The notes: a model not told the origin generated them from the letters alone. A stretch of DNA of 64,000 nt from Adiantum capillus-veneris (GCA_014529385.2 CM043958.1:84085025-84149024); one strand, 5' to 3'; positions 34,358 to 47,710 are shown, counted from the stretch's first letter. Translations and numbers: made by a program.

Positions 34358-37300
34358 ATGGCGGAAAACCCCCTTCGATATTGTGCTTCCAAAGAATATG
34401 GTGGAAACCCCGTTCGACGAAACTTGGGAAGCTTGGAGAAGGAGAGAGAGGGAAGGGAGGAGGGGGTGAGGGGAGGGGGGGAAGCTTGGGATCGATGGCG
34501 GAGAGCAAGAACGCAGAGTATGCATGTTTGTTGTAGTTTGATGGGAAAAATGTTGCCAAAAGATCACCACAGGCCTCCAGATTGTCAACGAGCTAGATCG
34601 TATGTCACTACACTTGGAATGGAGTATGAGCGCATCCATGTGTGCATCAATGATTGCATGCTATACCGCAATGATCATGCACATGCTACCTCATGTCCCA
34701 TGTGTGGAGAGGCACGATACAAGACAGGAGTGAGCAGGGCGCCCCTACCCTGCAAGGTATTGAGACATTTTCCATTAATTCCTCACATCCAACACATGTT
34801 TAAAAGAACGTCTACCGTGGAGCTTCTTGTGTGGCACGTGAACCATCGCTCAAATGATGGAATGATGCGTGTCCCACTCGATTCACTTGCATGGAGGCAC
34901 ATCGAAACTCAATGGCTAGAGTTTGGGTTGGAGCCTTGACACTTGAGGCTTGGGTTAGCAAGTGATGGTGTCAACCCCTTCGGCACTAAGTCTACTTCAT
35001 GGAGCACTTGGCCTGTGGTGATCGTCAACTACAATATTCCACCATGGGAGACAACCAAGAAGGGCAATATACTTCTTTCCTTGCTTGTGCCAGGGAAGTA
35101 CAAAGTGTCAAATATTGACGTCTACCTCGAGCCCCTCATCGAGGAGTTATGGAGAGGCATTCCTGTTGTTGATGTCTCACTTGCAAAGGGGGGGAGAGAG
35201 GCCATTGTGTGGGGAATCCTTATGTGGACTATGCACGACTATCGTGGGCTTTGAGAGATTTTTGGTAACCCCCTTTCCTCTATCTCTCTCTCCCTCTTTC
35301 CCTCTCTCCCTTTAGTTCACTTTAGTTCACTCATCTCTCTAACTATATGATATGTATGCAGGGTTGTTCACATCGGGGCACAATGCATGTCCTACTTGCG
35401 GGCCATCGTTGGTGACAGAGAGGCCCGATTCCTTGCGCAAGGTAATATATCCAAACATCCATCATTTCTTACCCCAAGGGCATAACAAGCACAAGGCTCC
35501 AACAAATTGGAAGACCCCTCTAAAGCTCACGATGGCAGATTGGGCAACGATTTGGGAAGAACACCACAACAACAATCCGGCTCCGTGTCCTCCACCAAAA
35601 GGTATGTCAAGGTATTCCATATTTTTAAGGCTTCCATATTGGAAGGACTTAAAAATACAACACGTCTTGGATCCCATGCACATATTCAAGAATGTAGCCC
35701 AAACACTATGGGACCACATTATTGGCAAGAAGGACTCTTTGAGTGCGAGGGAGGATTTGAGGCTTTTAAAATGTCTCACTGCCTTTGCTACTCCACGTCG
35801 TGTCCCAAATGGAAAGATTGTGCTTCCTAAAGCACCATGGATGCTAGCCAAAGAAGAATTAGACAAGGTGAAGGGTACCATTGCTTCTATTCGCACACCA
35901 ATAGGATACATGAGGTCGCTAAAGGGAGCTTTCACAAAAGCGAAGAAGGGTGGAAGCGTTCAATTGTATGGGTTGAAGTCCCATGATTGGCACAAGATGC
36001 TTCAGGTAATCTTCATACTCCCTATTCTATTTATAGTTTGTGTGTATGACTATCCTTCACTTTCCCTTTCACTGATTTACATTGTAGTTCATTCTGCCGG
36101 TGAGTATGTGCATATGCCGGGACAAGAAAGTCAGGGACGCTATTTTCAAACTAGAAGAGCTAGTAAGATACACCATAAGACTCCACTCAACTACACCTTT
36201 TTTATGTACACAATAATTTCAACTAGCACTTAGTGTATCCTTGTGTGTTTTCTTGCAGATTTGTGAGCTCCAAGGAAATCAAAATAGATGCTTTCCCTGC
36301 TGCTCAAACACTTGCAACAGAAACTGTGTGTACCATTGAAGATGCATTTCCTTGATCGGTCCTTCTTAGTCAAATTCACCTCTTGGTTCACGTGGTGGAG
36401 GAGATCGCTATATGTGGAGTAGTGCATGCACGATGGATGTTCTTCTTAGAGAGGTTTTAAAAGACTCTCAAAGATTTTGTGTGGCTACGATCTCAACCAG
36501 AGGCATGTATGGTCGAAGGGTGGATCGTTCAAGAGGCATTTGTTAACATATCAGAGTATTTGGCACAAGTTGATCCTTCAATGCCTCGCATGTGGTCAGA
36601 TGAGGAAGACGCAAGGATGACTTCACACTTGCCAAGTAGAAAGGGGAAACTACTTAACATGGATATGAATTCTATACTGAGTGGTCAATAACTTTTGTAT
36701 TCTCAATGCAAAGATTATGACCAAGTGGGTGGACTTGTGGACAGTGGCAAAGGCAAGGCATTTGCAAGAGAGGGAAGCATGGAAACAAGCACATGAGGGA
36801 AGGAGGGCACCCCCAGTGCCTAGACACCTTGCATGTTTCCCAGATGTCATTAGTGCAGAGTGGATTCATGAGAGAATGACCGAGGCAAAAGAGCGCGGAG
36901 AAGACATCACCAGCAAAGAATGGGAGTATGCACGAGGCTGCATACCAAAGGTAGAGTACTCATATACCTAAACCATATTGTAAATTTTTTTCTTGAAATT
37001 ATCTTTAATATGTATTTGATAATTTAATAATTTTTTTTGTTTTTGTAGTGCCTTTCCTTTAACTCTATGTGGTCAAAGGGTCGTCACTTTCTTACGCGCC
37101 ATGTTGATGAACGTAGAACCACCATGGATTGTGACATCATGGGCAATTTTGACACTATTGGTGATGAAGCAAGGTACTGTGGAACTATTGAAAGGATACT
37201 AAAGGTTAATTTTAAAACCTTTCATACCTTCATCTTTGAGTGCAAGTGATTTGTAAATGTGTCTAGACGACATGAGAATGGCCTCTACATGGTGGACTCT

Positions 37301-37806
37301 AGTGTGCATCACACAGGGAAGTATGACAATTTAGTTTTACCGCGCAATTGTAAGCAGGTGAGTGACATGTTCCTTTTTTATTCTTATTTGCTTATAGCAT
37401 TAGTTATACCAATGTTACTCACTTTGAGCTTCTATTTTATAGGTCATCTATATCCGAGCAATACACCAACCAAAACTTTGGTTCGTAATTCCCGTAACAC
37501 CTTGGGGGAGAAACATTTTTCCACTAATGAAGTGGAGACTATCTTCAATCCTCTTCCACCTCCGACTTTGGATGAGGTGGAAACAGAGGAGAGGGAGGTT
37601 GATGAATCAAGTTCGGTGGCAGCAAGTCTTAGCGAGGATGATTGTCATGATGATGAAGATGATGAAATGGAGGATGACGAACTCAAAGATGATGAAGGCA
37701 ATGCATCGACAAATGACAATTCCATTTCTCTCTTTATTGATTTAGGAGCCATGGGCTTAGAATTGGGTGATGCCTCATGTAGAGATCTTTTAAAAAATGA
37801 TTCATA
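34358..37806 (+). pseudogene. CACTA (En/Spm) TNP2-like transposase, several exons, broken
   Basis: Homology begins near 34550 (MLPKDHHRPPD): YERIHVCINDCMLYRN, CPMCGEARYK, KVLRHFPLIPHIQHMF, LGLASDGVNPFG, STWPVVIVNYNIPPW. Intron 35265-35361 (GTAACC..GCAG) joins exactly to LFTSGHNACPTCG, then LPYWKDLKIQHVLDPMHIFKNV and GLKSHDWHKMLQ. Introns at 36006-36087 and 36163-36258 follow. HLLVHVVEEIAICG and ARWMFFLERF (36370-36470) lie in a shifted frame. The DUF4216-like end (37050-37450) has GTIERILKVNFKTFHTFIFECK and, after intron 37359-37442, VIYIRAIHQPKLWFVIPV. Premature stops lie at 34937, 35252 and 37247 (probably former CGA and TGG codons). The last 300 bp encode a very acidic tail in another frame. 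It once catalysed cut-and-paste transposition and is now inactive. Confidence 0.85.
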
Positions 37807-37948
37807 AACATTTTGCAATTATGAAGTTTTTTGGTCGTGTAATCCATTCATCTCTCTCCCCCCTCTCTTCCTCTCTTTAGATTTGGGAATCAATTGACAT
37901 AGATTATTTTAGTTGTAACCAAGTGTAATATTATATCCCCCCTCCTCC

Positions 37949-37950
<2 letters not shown>

Positions 37951-38001
<51 letters not shown>
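37951..38001. repeat. (CT)n microsatellite
   Basis: About 50 bp of CT in the 3' flank of the transposase remnant. Confidence 0.95.
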
Positions 38002-38004
<3 letters not shown>

Positions 38005-38139
38005 TTTTTAAATTTGAGATTTTAATCAATATTCTTTAATTTTTATTGGGAGGAGGGAAACACCAAAATTTGAAAAGGGTGGGGGGGGGATGTTTATTTT
38101 AAGCCAAAATTTGAAAGTTTAGGTGCTAAATTTGGTTGT

Positions 38140-38335
38140 CAGATATAACAGTGGCAATAAACGCGATAATAACATTGATACTAAATGCGGTAATAATAGC
38201 GAAAACTATCGCGGTAATATTTTAAACACAAAAAAAACCCCACGCTTCTCTCTCTTCTTTTCTACTTGAATTTGCACCTTCTCTCTACAAAACCCGGTAA
38301 AACAATGCGGTAAACACTTGGAGATTTTCATAGTG
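38140..38335 (+). mobile_element. Possible CACTA right end with subterminal repeats
   Basis: Repeated GCGGTAATA-type motifs (38155-38215 and 38285-38315) end at ...TTTTCATAGTG (38335). The reverse complement begins CACTATGAAAA, the form expected for a CACTA terminal inverted repeat. No matching left end CACTATG was found between 33074 and 34358, so the left terminus is lost or the call is wrong. Confidence 0.35.
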
Positions 38336-38805
38336 AAACGGGGTCAAAAAAATCATTGTAATCCACAATATCCCAACAAGGGTGGGGTCCCACAAGTGTA
38401 ATTGACTCAAGTAGTTAAAGGAAAATTTTTGTGTTGGAAGGGGAAGGTTTTATGTGTCGTATTTTATGGCATTTAGAGCGTATAAGGAGGAGATCTAGGA
38501 GATGTAAATAACTCAAGGGGAGTATTGTCTGTTAAGGGAAAGAGAGATGTAGAAATAGATAGGGGTCAAAGCATGTATTGGTAGTACCAAAAAGTGGTGT
38601 CTTGTATAGTCCTTTGGTAGCACATTACAACCCTGTTTTCATCTTTCAAGTTTAAAATCTATGACCTTGTTATATATCAATGGATATATTTTTGAAAGTA
38701 GAATCTAAAACTATATCCTTTGAAAAAATTTGAGTGTGTTTACAAAAATTTTATGAGTCTCCACCAAAAAGTGCAAAAGGTAGTACCACCAATACATGCT
38801 TTCAC

Positions 38806-38808
<3 letters not shown>

Positions 38809-38843
<35 letters not shown>
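38809..38843. repeat. (GA)n microsatellite
   Basis: 35 bp of GA. Confidence 0.95.
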
Positions 38844-38845
<2 letters not shown>

Positions 38846-39013
38846 GATGTAGAGGATATTCTCTATAGAGATAAATTTTATAAGGGTATATGACCCTAAA
38901 AAAGTGTCTGATAAAAAAGGTGACAGTGCAATCAAGGTATGAGTTTATACCATAAAAAGGGTATATGAGTAGTTGGTGACAATATTCTACAAGTAAACAA
39001 CTGATAAAGTGTC

Positions 39014-39016
<3 letters not shown>

Positions 39017-39073
<57 letters not shown>

Positions 39074-39101
39074 ACACTCAACGACATCAAAGCTAGATAA
39101 G

Positions 39102-39134
<33 letters not shown>

Positions 39135-39210
39135 CACTCAACAATATCATAACCACATAAGATGCGTGTATGGTATGAGTGAGTGAACATTGAATGACAT
39201 CATAGCCCGA
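39017..39210. repeat. (GT)n and (GA)n expanded inside a tandem repeat of about 55-60 bp
   Basis: GAACACTCAACGACATCAAAGC (39072), GAACACTCAACAATATCATAACC (39132) and GAACATTGAATGACATCATAGC (39185) are copies of one unit. GT/GA runs occupy the space between copies (39017-39072 and 39104-39132). Confidence 0.8.
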
Positions 39211-39591
39211 GCTTTTTGTTTCTTTGCCAGCGTAGTGGCAGAATGGCATGCTAGAGACATTTTTAGAAAAGCACACATAAGAACACATTATTGTTTCCTT
39301 ATTTTGTATTATAGTAGCAAGATTATCTTAGAAAAGAGATTAGTATTTAAAAATTGTAATATTGTTTTTCCTAAAAATTAAAAACATAATTGAGAACCTT
39401 GTGCTTTCATAAGTTTAGTGAAAGTATGAACCTTGCTTGTCCTTTTATAGGTTTAATAAAAATATGAGCCCGACCATAATAGGCACTTGCCTAAAAAGGC
39501 CTTTGTAAATATTTTGAAAAACCAGACCTCCTAGCAACCTTGACAATTGACATATTGTTCCAGAAAAAATTGAATCAAACTGAACCGCTAA

Positions 39592-39594
<3 letters not shown>

Positions 39595-39658
<64 letters not shown>
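39595..39658. repeat. (GT)n microsatellite
   Basis: About 62 bp of pure GT. Confidence 0.96.
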
Positions 39659-39661
<3 letters not shown>

Positions 39662-42600
39662 GATGTCTTAAACTTAATACATATACACAAAAGAACAAAA
39701 CGATCAAAAGACAAATGAAATAACTAGACAATGATTTATACAAAAGTGACTCAGTCTTAGATTCATTTTTGTACAATATAATAAGAATGTGGCATCATTC
39801 CAATGATCAGATACAAAATTAATAAAGCTATGGAGGTCATCCAAGTTGAATCAATAAGAATCTTCAAAGTCGGACAGCAGCATAGCTAAACCATTTAAGT
39901 AAAGATAGCACTCTGACCTACATCCATATAAGACAAGACAACATATTTTGTTAGACTTGGCTACGTATGACAGGTGTCAAAGAACCTATCAGTTGTTATT
40001 CATACCCTACTCAAAAACTATTAGCCTAGCTATTGTCCTAAAAGTGGATAAGTAATTCAAGTACAAGCTGTGTAAGGAGATATTTTACAAGAAATTTTAT
40101 TTTTTTTTAATAATTATTCAAAGATTCTCTTTCTATATTAAAATTATTATATTTGTTTACAGCTAGAGCTATCCATCTTTAGAAGCTTGTAACTAACAAA
40201 TGCACTTCATCATAGTTTTTAATAGATTTATATACAAAATACACCTTTTTCTGTTGTTTTAAATCCAAATTAGTAACCAACTAATCCCTTTATGTAAAGC
40301 ATTAGCAATATTAGTGATGCTCTGAATCTTCATGAGTCAAGGTCAAATCTAGATAAGAGAGCTTCTCTTATGAAATCAAAAGATCCAAGACCAATACTAG
40401 GTCGTGGTAGCAAATTAGATTAAAATATACTAACCCTGTAAAACAACTAAGGAATTGTCACTAAGAATCCTCGAGACCCAGATAATCCATGGTATAAAGA
40501 GGTAAGAAGTCACAGCCAACTAATCTTCAAAAAAGACCCTAGAGATCCAAAAAACTAGGATAAGTCCCAACTTATACAAGAGAAACTAATAGAATCTGTC
40601 ATTCATTAGTTCAAATTGGGAGCTAAATTGGGGAATAATCCTCCTAGATTAAGTCCAGCACATGAAGTGAAATCAAATTGCTATCAACCGTCAGGTCATC
40701 AAAAGTATTAGCATTCTCAGGATATCAATAAAGCAATCAAGTCATTAATGCTAGCATCAAAATATTAGTGTCAAAAACAAAAAGATCGGACTACAATAGT
40801 ATGAAAGTAGAACCAAATCTTTTACTCTTTATATGATTCAAAATGACAGTAAACCAATAAACCCAACAACCTACAATGAGAACAAGCACATCCTTACAAG
40901 ATTTTCAGTAACAAGTCTCAGTCAAGCCAATACAAGTTTCTTAAACCACACCAGAATGAGAAATACTATAAGATTATGGCAGAGTAACCCTAGATAATAG
41001 AACAGAGGCCAAAGCAAAAAGTTGTGGGATTACCCAATCACCAAAACCAAAAAGAGTCTAAAAGAACTAGCAGTAATCAGTAAGGAATAGGTCAATCATA
41101 TTTGTTATGAATGCCAAGACAAAGCAAACCCTTTACAATTTCATGCTAGTGTTTAGTATTTAACCCATTTCCTAGTCCCCAACCAGTCAATTAGAGAGCC
41201 TATCATCACATGATTTATCAAAAAACACTAAGATCAATGACCAGCACAAAGTCAAACACAAGTAAAGGAAATGCCCAGTTCTTTTGCAACAGAGCACATC
41301 CTCAAACAGCAAATTAGGAGGATGAGAACAGCCATGTTTTTCAAAAACCATGGGATTAGTATAACAAGCTATTGATGTGACCAAATTTCAATGGAAATTT
41401 AAGTCAAAATTAATTTTATGAGCATTATGATTAACAAGTGACCCTATCTAATTAGTCTGCCATCCAACCATTTAGAATCGATAAAAATAACAAAACCAGC
41501 TGATCTAAATTACATCAATCAAATTAGCCAAAATTGAGTCAATTTACTTTTTTAAGTAGGGAGAAGAATCTCAAAAAAAATTCTTATTCTTAGGAGAAAC
41601 ACTACAATAATTATGTATTCTCAAGCATCCAAGATGTCAGATGCAAACCATACAATAAATACAAAGCGATACATTCCTTTAACCAAATATCACAGCAAGA
41701 AGAAGTCCTTAAACCTAAGGCAATAATATGGTCAACTGCAAGTTTAGAGAAGAATTTGAGCCAGGCAGTCCACTTCCAGTTTTACATCTAGTATGGCATA
41801 AAGGGAACTTAGACATGGCATCAAATTGTAATAAAAATCTTTCCAAAATTATACAAAATTCCTTGGCATTAGAAAAGACCAACAGAGTGGGGAAGTTAGT
41901 GAGTAACAAGTATCCATGATCCAATTCAGACCAGAATTAAGAGATTAAGCAAAAACTTGCAAGGAAAACCCTTCCCCCAAATCCAAGATGATAACATTGA
42001 GTGAAGCCCTCCATTTTCATCATACAGCAAGTCAACAAGCCTCAAACCTTCAACCATTCAATATCTCGAACCCAATTGGTGAGGTCCAAATAAAGCAACC
42101 AGGCAATAATCAGTTCACATTCAGTCGGTGTGTGTGTATGTGTGTGTGTGTGTGTTCTTGATCATCTCCCAGTCAATATTAGGAAACCAAGATTCATAAC
42201 CAAGATCAATCTATGACAAGGGCTATCTAGTGCAATTTCCAAATCATTCCTTTCAAAGTAAATCCAAATTTAAAAGGATCAGACTATCCAAATCAGCATC
42301 GATTCGGTATCATTTTTTGTTGTCAACCTTTCCATAAGGGCACATAATAATTTTTATGTCACATTTTTCATAGCTTAGTATTTCCAAAGAGTAAATACAA
42401 CAATCAGCTAAAGTATTATATTTCTTTAACAAAATATTGCAGCATCAAGAAGAAATCTCTGAGCCCAAGGTAATAAACATGATTCTACCTATCCAACCAA
42501 GTAATATGATATCTTTACAGCTAGCTAATCACTTGGATCTCATTTAATTATAAGAACCGGCAAGAAAAATTGGCACAAGTCTATGTGAGGGTTAGAGGAC

Positions 42601-43373
42601 CCTCACCTTAAGTATCTGCAAGGTTTAGAGATAACAAGCCCTCAATTTGTGCAAAAGCTTTAGCATGGCCATCATTCATCTCAACATCCAGTAGGTAATG
42701 AGGGGGATGTAAGATCCGAGCAGATCAAAATTACTGTGGTGGGAGCAGAGTAATCTAACGGAATAATGACAATGAAGTGAATGAGCAACAAAGTGTTGAT
42801 GTTTCCATGCAAAGAGCTACAAGAATACAAGTGCATGAGGTATAATGTAGAAAGCACCCATGTTCACAAGGACATACCTAAGTGAATGCAGGACGTAGAA
42901 GTCAAGGCAAGCTATAAAGACATGTAACAAATCTTACAATAGATAGTCGAGCCTATCATCAAATCAGAAGGAAAGGCCCAGATGTCAATCAAAGACACGA
43001 AGTAGAGCCACACGGTGAAAGAGAGCACCACTCGCGACGTGTCACAGTATCTGCTAGGAATGGAGCCCACTTTTGGGGAGAGAGACAAATAGATCAAAAA
43101 ATATCCCATACTTAGCCTTTTGTATCCTAATAAAAAGGGGGTCCCACCAAGGTTAAGAAAACCGTCAGGTAAAGCTCATAAAGTCAATCAAAGAGGTATT
43201 ATGAGGGAAAACCTACCAAGACAAGCAAGTCATGGTACAGATATAGAGGGGGAATTTGAGCCAAGCCCAACTATAGCAAATTGTGTTAGAGTGTGTATGT
43301 ATGTATGTATGTCTCAGCCAGGGGATTGTAGCCTTACAAAACAATCGTGCATCCAAGTAAAAGGACCAAAAGT

Positions 43374-43495
<122 letters not shown>

Positions 43496-44455
43496 CTAGC
43501 ACTAGCTCAATGTGTTGATTGGTAGTAGTATTGTGTGTTGAGTAGCACATGTATTTATGCTAACTAGCACCTATGCAGTATGTGAATGAGCACTTAGAAC
43601 CATCCCCAAACCCAACGCTAATGGCTGGTGATAGAGTATGAATGTGTTACCCAATCAAGAATTCAAACCATTAAGAGGCATCCAAGCAAGAATTCACCAT
43701 AAAACAGAAGTTTATAAGCTAATGCCCTCATAGAGTTGTCATAAGGCTCAACATTACAAGTTTTTGTAAGAGTAGTTTAGAGTCAAAGCAAACCAGAACT
43801 AATCTATGAGATAAGACAATATCCCAGTAAGTGATGGCCGTTTGAAGACGACTTCACTTTAACAAGATCTGTAGCCAAAATTATCAAAACAAAAATTGCA
43901 ATCTCTAAGTATACTTTAAAGATGTCTAAAGAAAAAAGTAAATCCAATTTTTTACTACTTAGTCAAAAGACTAGTACCCAACCAATCATCTATAAAGATC
44001 CAGATGCTTCAATGAAGCCTTTAGTGTACCATCCAAGTGAAGCATTTCTTCACAAAATTCCAATGCTAGAAGAAAACCAAAATCCCAATGTAATGAGCAT
44101 CATCACAAGCCTCTTTAATCTTTAGGGAGGTTTTTCAATCTAACCTAGAGATATTATGATATATTTTATAACCAGCAAATCGGCCCAATAATGCAATATG
44201 TCAATCAAATAGCAAGAGTCCAAGATGTTAGAATATAAATGTTTAGAAGTAACCAGATTAAGATTAATTTCAATTATGCTTAAGCCAATATTGCACACAC
44301 TATGTGCAAATGAATCCATGCAAAGGCAACTATCCCATTGTTGAAACATCATTTTTACAAATCAAAGGCAAAATTTTCATTTAATCAAAGCATTCCCTAC
44401 ACCTGAGCAAAAAGATCAAAATAGAGTACTACCAAGTATAATTTTCAAGCCAAGA

Positions 44456-44486
44456 GTTAGGGTCTAGGAGGGCCTCTTTATTTGCC
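44456..44486 (+). repeat. Dispersed repeat fragment, same family as 5299-5345
   Basis: AGGGTCTAGGAGGGCCTCTTTATTTG, 48 bp left of the first gypsy LTR of the cluster. Reverse-complement copies lie on the other side of that cluster. Confidence 0.65.
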
Positions 44487-44533
44487 ACATGATGTTATGG
44501 AGGTGATTAACATTTTGAGAAATAGGTGCACGT

Positions 44534-45705
44534 TGTCTTGTTGTGGCACGTACAGTGTGAAATAAAAAAATTCACCTCACTTTTGACATTTCTCGATGCA
44601 TGTAAATAAAAGCAATCATGTACATATTTTGATATATGCTGAAGCGGCTACTACCCTCGCTATCATGTACATACTGTAGCGCCTTTGCGTGCTTTCCCAG
44701 TTGATAAGATGTCTATTTTGGTTTTATGATGTATATATTCCAAGTGTTTCATGGTAGTACACTCATCTCACTATAAAGACTAAGTGGGCAAAAACTGCCA
44801 AAAATAGCAGCTAGCACGCATCGTTGTAGGATTGCATGGAAAGTGACCAAAAATGGTATATTGACAAAAAATGACGCATATCTATGCTTTTTATGCGCAT
44901 GCAAGTGATCCCACATATTTAGGGATTTTTCTGACTCCGTGTGGGATTTTTCACATCAAAAATGGCAATTTTTGGGTCAAAAATGAACTGGAAATGACCT
45001 AGTTTTGGTCTAGAGTGGCAAAATGGCCCAAAAATTGACACCTCAGCTCATATTTCCATGGGGAAGAGAGAGAGGGCTGCTTTTTACTAGAGAAAACTGT
45101 AATTTTCTTCTATTGTGCAATGGCTTCCATGGTTGCTCAATCTATGTGTAGAGCAATTCGTCTCTTCGCAATCTTGTATTTGAGCCTATAAGGAAGTGAA
45201 TTATGGTTTCCCCTTATCAAAATGGTGTGTGGGCTTCAATATAGAAGCTCTTAAATCTCTGAAAAATAGATAATGGTCGCCATGAAGGTGGAAGCTCGAA
45301 TATTCCTTTCAACTGTTTGAAGTTACGACTATGTGATTGGGGGTGAGGCTACATGTTTCCATGAAAGAGGTTTGGGTTTTAAGTGGAATTTGTGCTTCTA
45401 TGAGAGTTGAAGTTTCATGTTTAAAAGTTTAGTGTTATTGATTTCTCTTTTTAAGTAAACTTGGATGTGAATTGGTGAATCTTTCATCACGAACTTGTCT
45501 ACAAAAGCAAGCAATTTCCAAGCACAATAGGGGAGAAGGTTTGTGACTCTCTTGTCACAAACGCTCTTAGAATTTAAACCATCTTTAGGAAGAGGATTGG
45601 TGATTCTACATAAATGCTTTTTCACAAAGTGTTTGTGACTCTAATCACAAACTCTCACAGCCATAGGTTATGCACCTTCCTAGCTAAACCGCACACATTC
45701 CGATA
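44534..45705 (+). repeat. Gypsy cluster LTR 1
   Basis: 1,172 bp. Landmarks shared by all copies: AAGCAATCATGTA, TGAAGCGGCTA, ATTGCATGGAAAGTGACC, GGTTGCTCAATCTATGTGTAG and GAAGGTGGAAGCTCGA. Confidence 0.8.
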
Positions 45706-45778
45706 TTTCTAGTGAACCCGATGCAAAGTAGCTGGGGTGTGGGGATTCAAAAACTTGTTTTCAAAGGTTCAAATAGAA

Positions 45779-46425
45779 ATGATTAAAGCTGAGGATTAGC
45801 AAGAGCAACAAGGCATGCGTTTTGATCAAGGTACAATGCAAATGTTTCAAGAATTAGCTATGTTTATGCAATAACAAAAGGCTACAGAAAGAAGGAAGGT
45901 GTCAGCAACCAAAGCCCTTCAAGCTATTGTAAATGAAATGGACCAATTTGAAGGAAAAGATATCACAAAGTTTCTTTGTGGTTATGTAAAGGAGATGGAG
46001 CTACAACGGGTTCCAGAGGTGGACATGATTCATAGTTTTGAGCTTGTTGTGGTTCCTGAGATTAGAGACCAAGGCTTGATTAAAGGGTGCAAGGTTGAAA
46101 AACGAAGACAGATTTGACAAGAGGCATAGGCTCGAACCAAAATCCATTGAAGAAGGCGATTGGGTGTTGGTATATGATAATAGCCTTGAAAACGAGCACT
46201 CTACAATAAGGAAGCTTGCAAAGAGATGGTTTGGCCCTTATGTTGTCAATCACGTGTATGAAAATGGTGAGCTGGATGGGACAAAAATGAAAATTCCCAT
46301 TGCACGAAAAAGGGTTAAATTGTTCAAAAGAAGAGGGAATGTTGATCCATTTGATTCACAATCTAGTGAAGAAGATGATAGGTCTAACTATATGCAAATT
46401 GAGGATGAGAGTGGTTTCTGGCCAT
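45779..46425 (+). pseudogene. Gypsy gag N-terminus fused to integrase C-terminus
   Basis: From ATG 45779 (stops at about 45797 and 45870) the frame gives SATKALQAIVNEMDQFEGKDI and a helical gag start ending VVVPEIRDQGLI near 46084. It overlaps another frame, opening near 46095, that reads KRHRLEPKSIEEGDWVLVYD, KLAKRWFGPYVV, ELDGTKMKIPIARKRVKLFK and ends near 46425. The latter is the typical end of gypsy integrase. Everything between (capsid rest, protease, reverse transcriptase, RNase H, integrase core) is deleted. Confidence 0.7.
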
Positions 46426-46492
46426 GAATTTTAATGCTTAACAAATGTTGTTGTGGCACATACAGGAGGATGTGCAGGTTTAGAGGGGTAGA

Positions 46493-47697
46493 TGACATGC
46501 CGTGGCACGTACATAGTGTGAAATAAAAACATTCACCTCACTTCTGACACTTCTCGATGCATATAATAAAAGCAATCATGTAATATATTGATATGCTGAA
46601 GCGGCTATTGCGGTCGCTATCATGTATATACTTATCCGAGGAATTGTGGCCCTCGATGTGGAGCCTTTGCGTGATTTTCCACTTGATAAGATGCCTATTT
46701 TGGTTTTATGATGTACATATTCCAATTGTTTCATGGTGGCACTCTCATCTCACCTAAAAAGACTAATGCGGACAAAAACTGCCGAAAATAGCAACTAGCA
46801 AGCCTCGTTGCAAAATTGCATGGAAAGTGACCCATAATGGTATATTGACAAAAAAAAATGATGCATATATATGATTTTTATCATTATGCAAGTGATACCA
46901 TAGATTTAGGGATTTTTCTAACTCCGTTTTGAATTTTTCGCATCAAAAATGGCATTTTCTTGGTCAAAAATGAGTTGAAAATGACCTAGTTTTGGTCCAA
47001 AGTGGTAAAATGGCCCAAAAATTAACGCATCAACTCATATTTTTGTGGGGAATAGAGAGAGGTCTGCTTTTTACTGAAAAAACTTGCAATTTTCTTCTAC
47101 TGTGCAATGGCTTCCATGGTGGCTCAATCTATGTGTAGAGCAATCCCGCCTCTTCGCAATCTTGTATCTGAGGGTTTCCCCTCATCAAAATGGTGTGAAT
47201 TAGGGTTTCCCCTCATCAAAATGGTGTGTGGGCTTCAATATATAAGCTCTTAAATCTCTGCAAAATCAAAAAATGGTCGCCATGAAGGTGGAAGCTCGAG
47301 TATTACTTTCAACTATTACGACTATGTGATTGGGGGCGAGGCTACATGTTTCCATGAAAGAGGTTTGGGTTTTGAATGGAATTTGTGCTTCTATGAGAGT
47401 TGAAGTTTCATGTTTGAAAGTTTAGTGTTATTAATTGCTATTTTAAGTAAAATTGGATGTGAATTGGAGAATCTTTCATCACGAACTTGTCTACGGAAGC
47501 AAGCGATTTCCAAGCACAATAGGGGAGAGGGTTTGTGACTGTCTTGTCACGAATGCCCTTCGAATTTAAACCATCTCTAGGAAGAGGGTTGGTGATTCTC
47601 CATAAACTCTTTTTCACAAAGTGTTTATGACTCTCATAACGAACTCTCATAGCCATAGGTTCCGCACCTTCCCAGCTATATCGCACACATTCCGACA
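46493..47697 (+). repeat. Gypsy cluster LTR 2
   Basis: About 1,205 bp. It differs from LTR 1 by substitutions and by a local duplication of a GGTTTCCCCTCATCAAAATGG block (47171-47222). Confidence 0.8.
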
Positions 47698-47710
47698 CAG
47701 GGGGGGTGGA
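47698..47710 (+). promoter_or_regulatory. Polypurine tract joining two LTRs
   Basis: CAGGGGGGGTGGA is all that separates the end of LTR 2 from the start of LTR 3. It has the form of a plus-strand primer tract, so LTR 3 was once a 3' LTR. Confidence 0.6.

Larger units (their letters stand above)
44534..47697 (+). mobile_element. Deleted gypsy element: LTR, 787-bp body, LTR
   Basis: Two direct repeats of 1.17-1.2 kb (44534-45705 and 46493-47697) beginning TGTCTTGTTGTGGCACG / TGACATGCCGTGGCACG flank a body that keeps only the start of gag and the end of integrase. A polypurine-like tract (AGAGGGGTAGA) precedes the right LTR. LTR similarity is high but with many indels, so this is an old, deletion-derived copy. 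The right target duplication cannot be seen because a third LTR follows directly. Confidence 0.8.
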
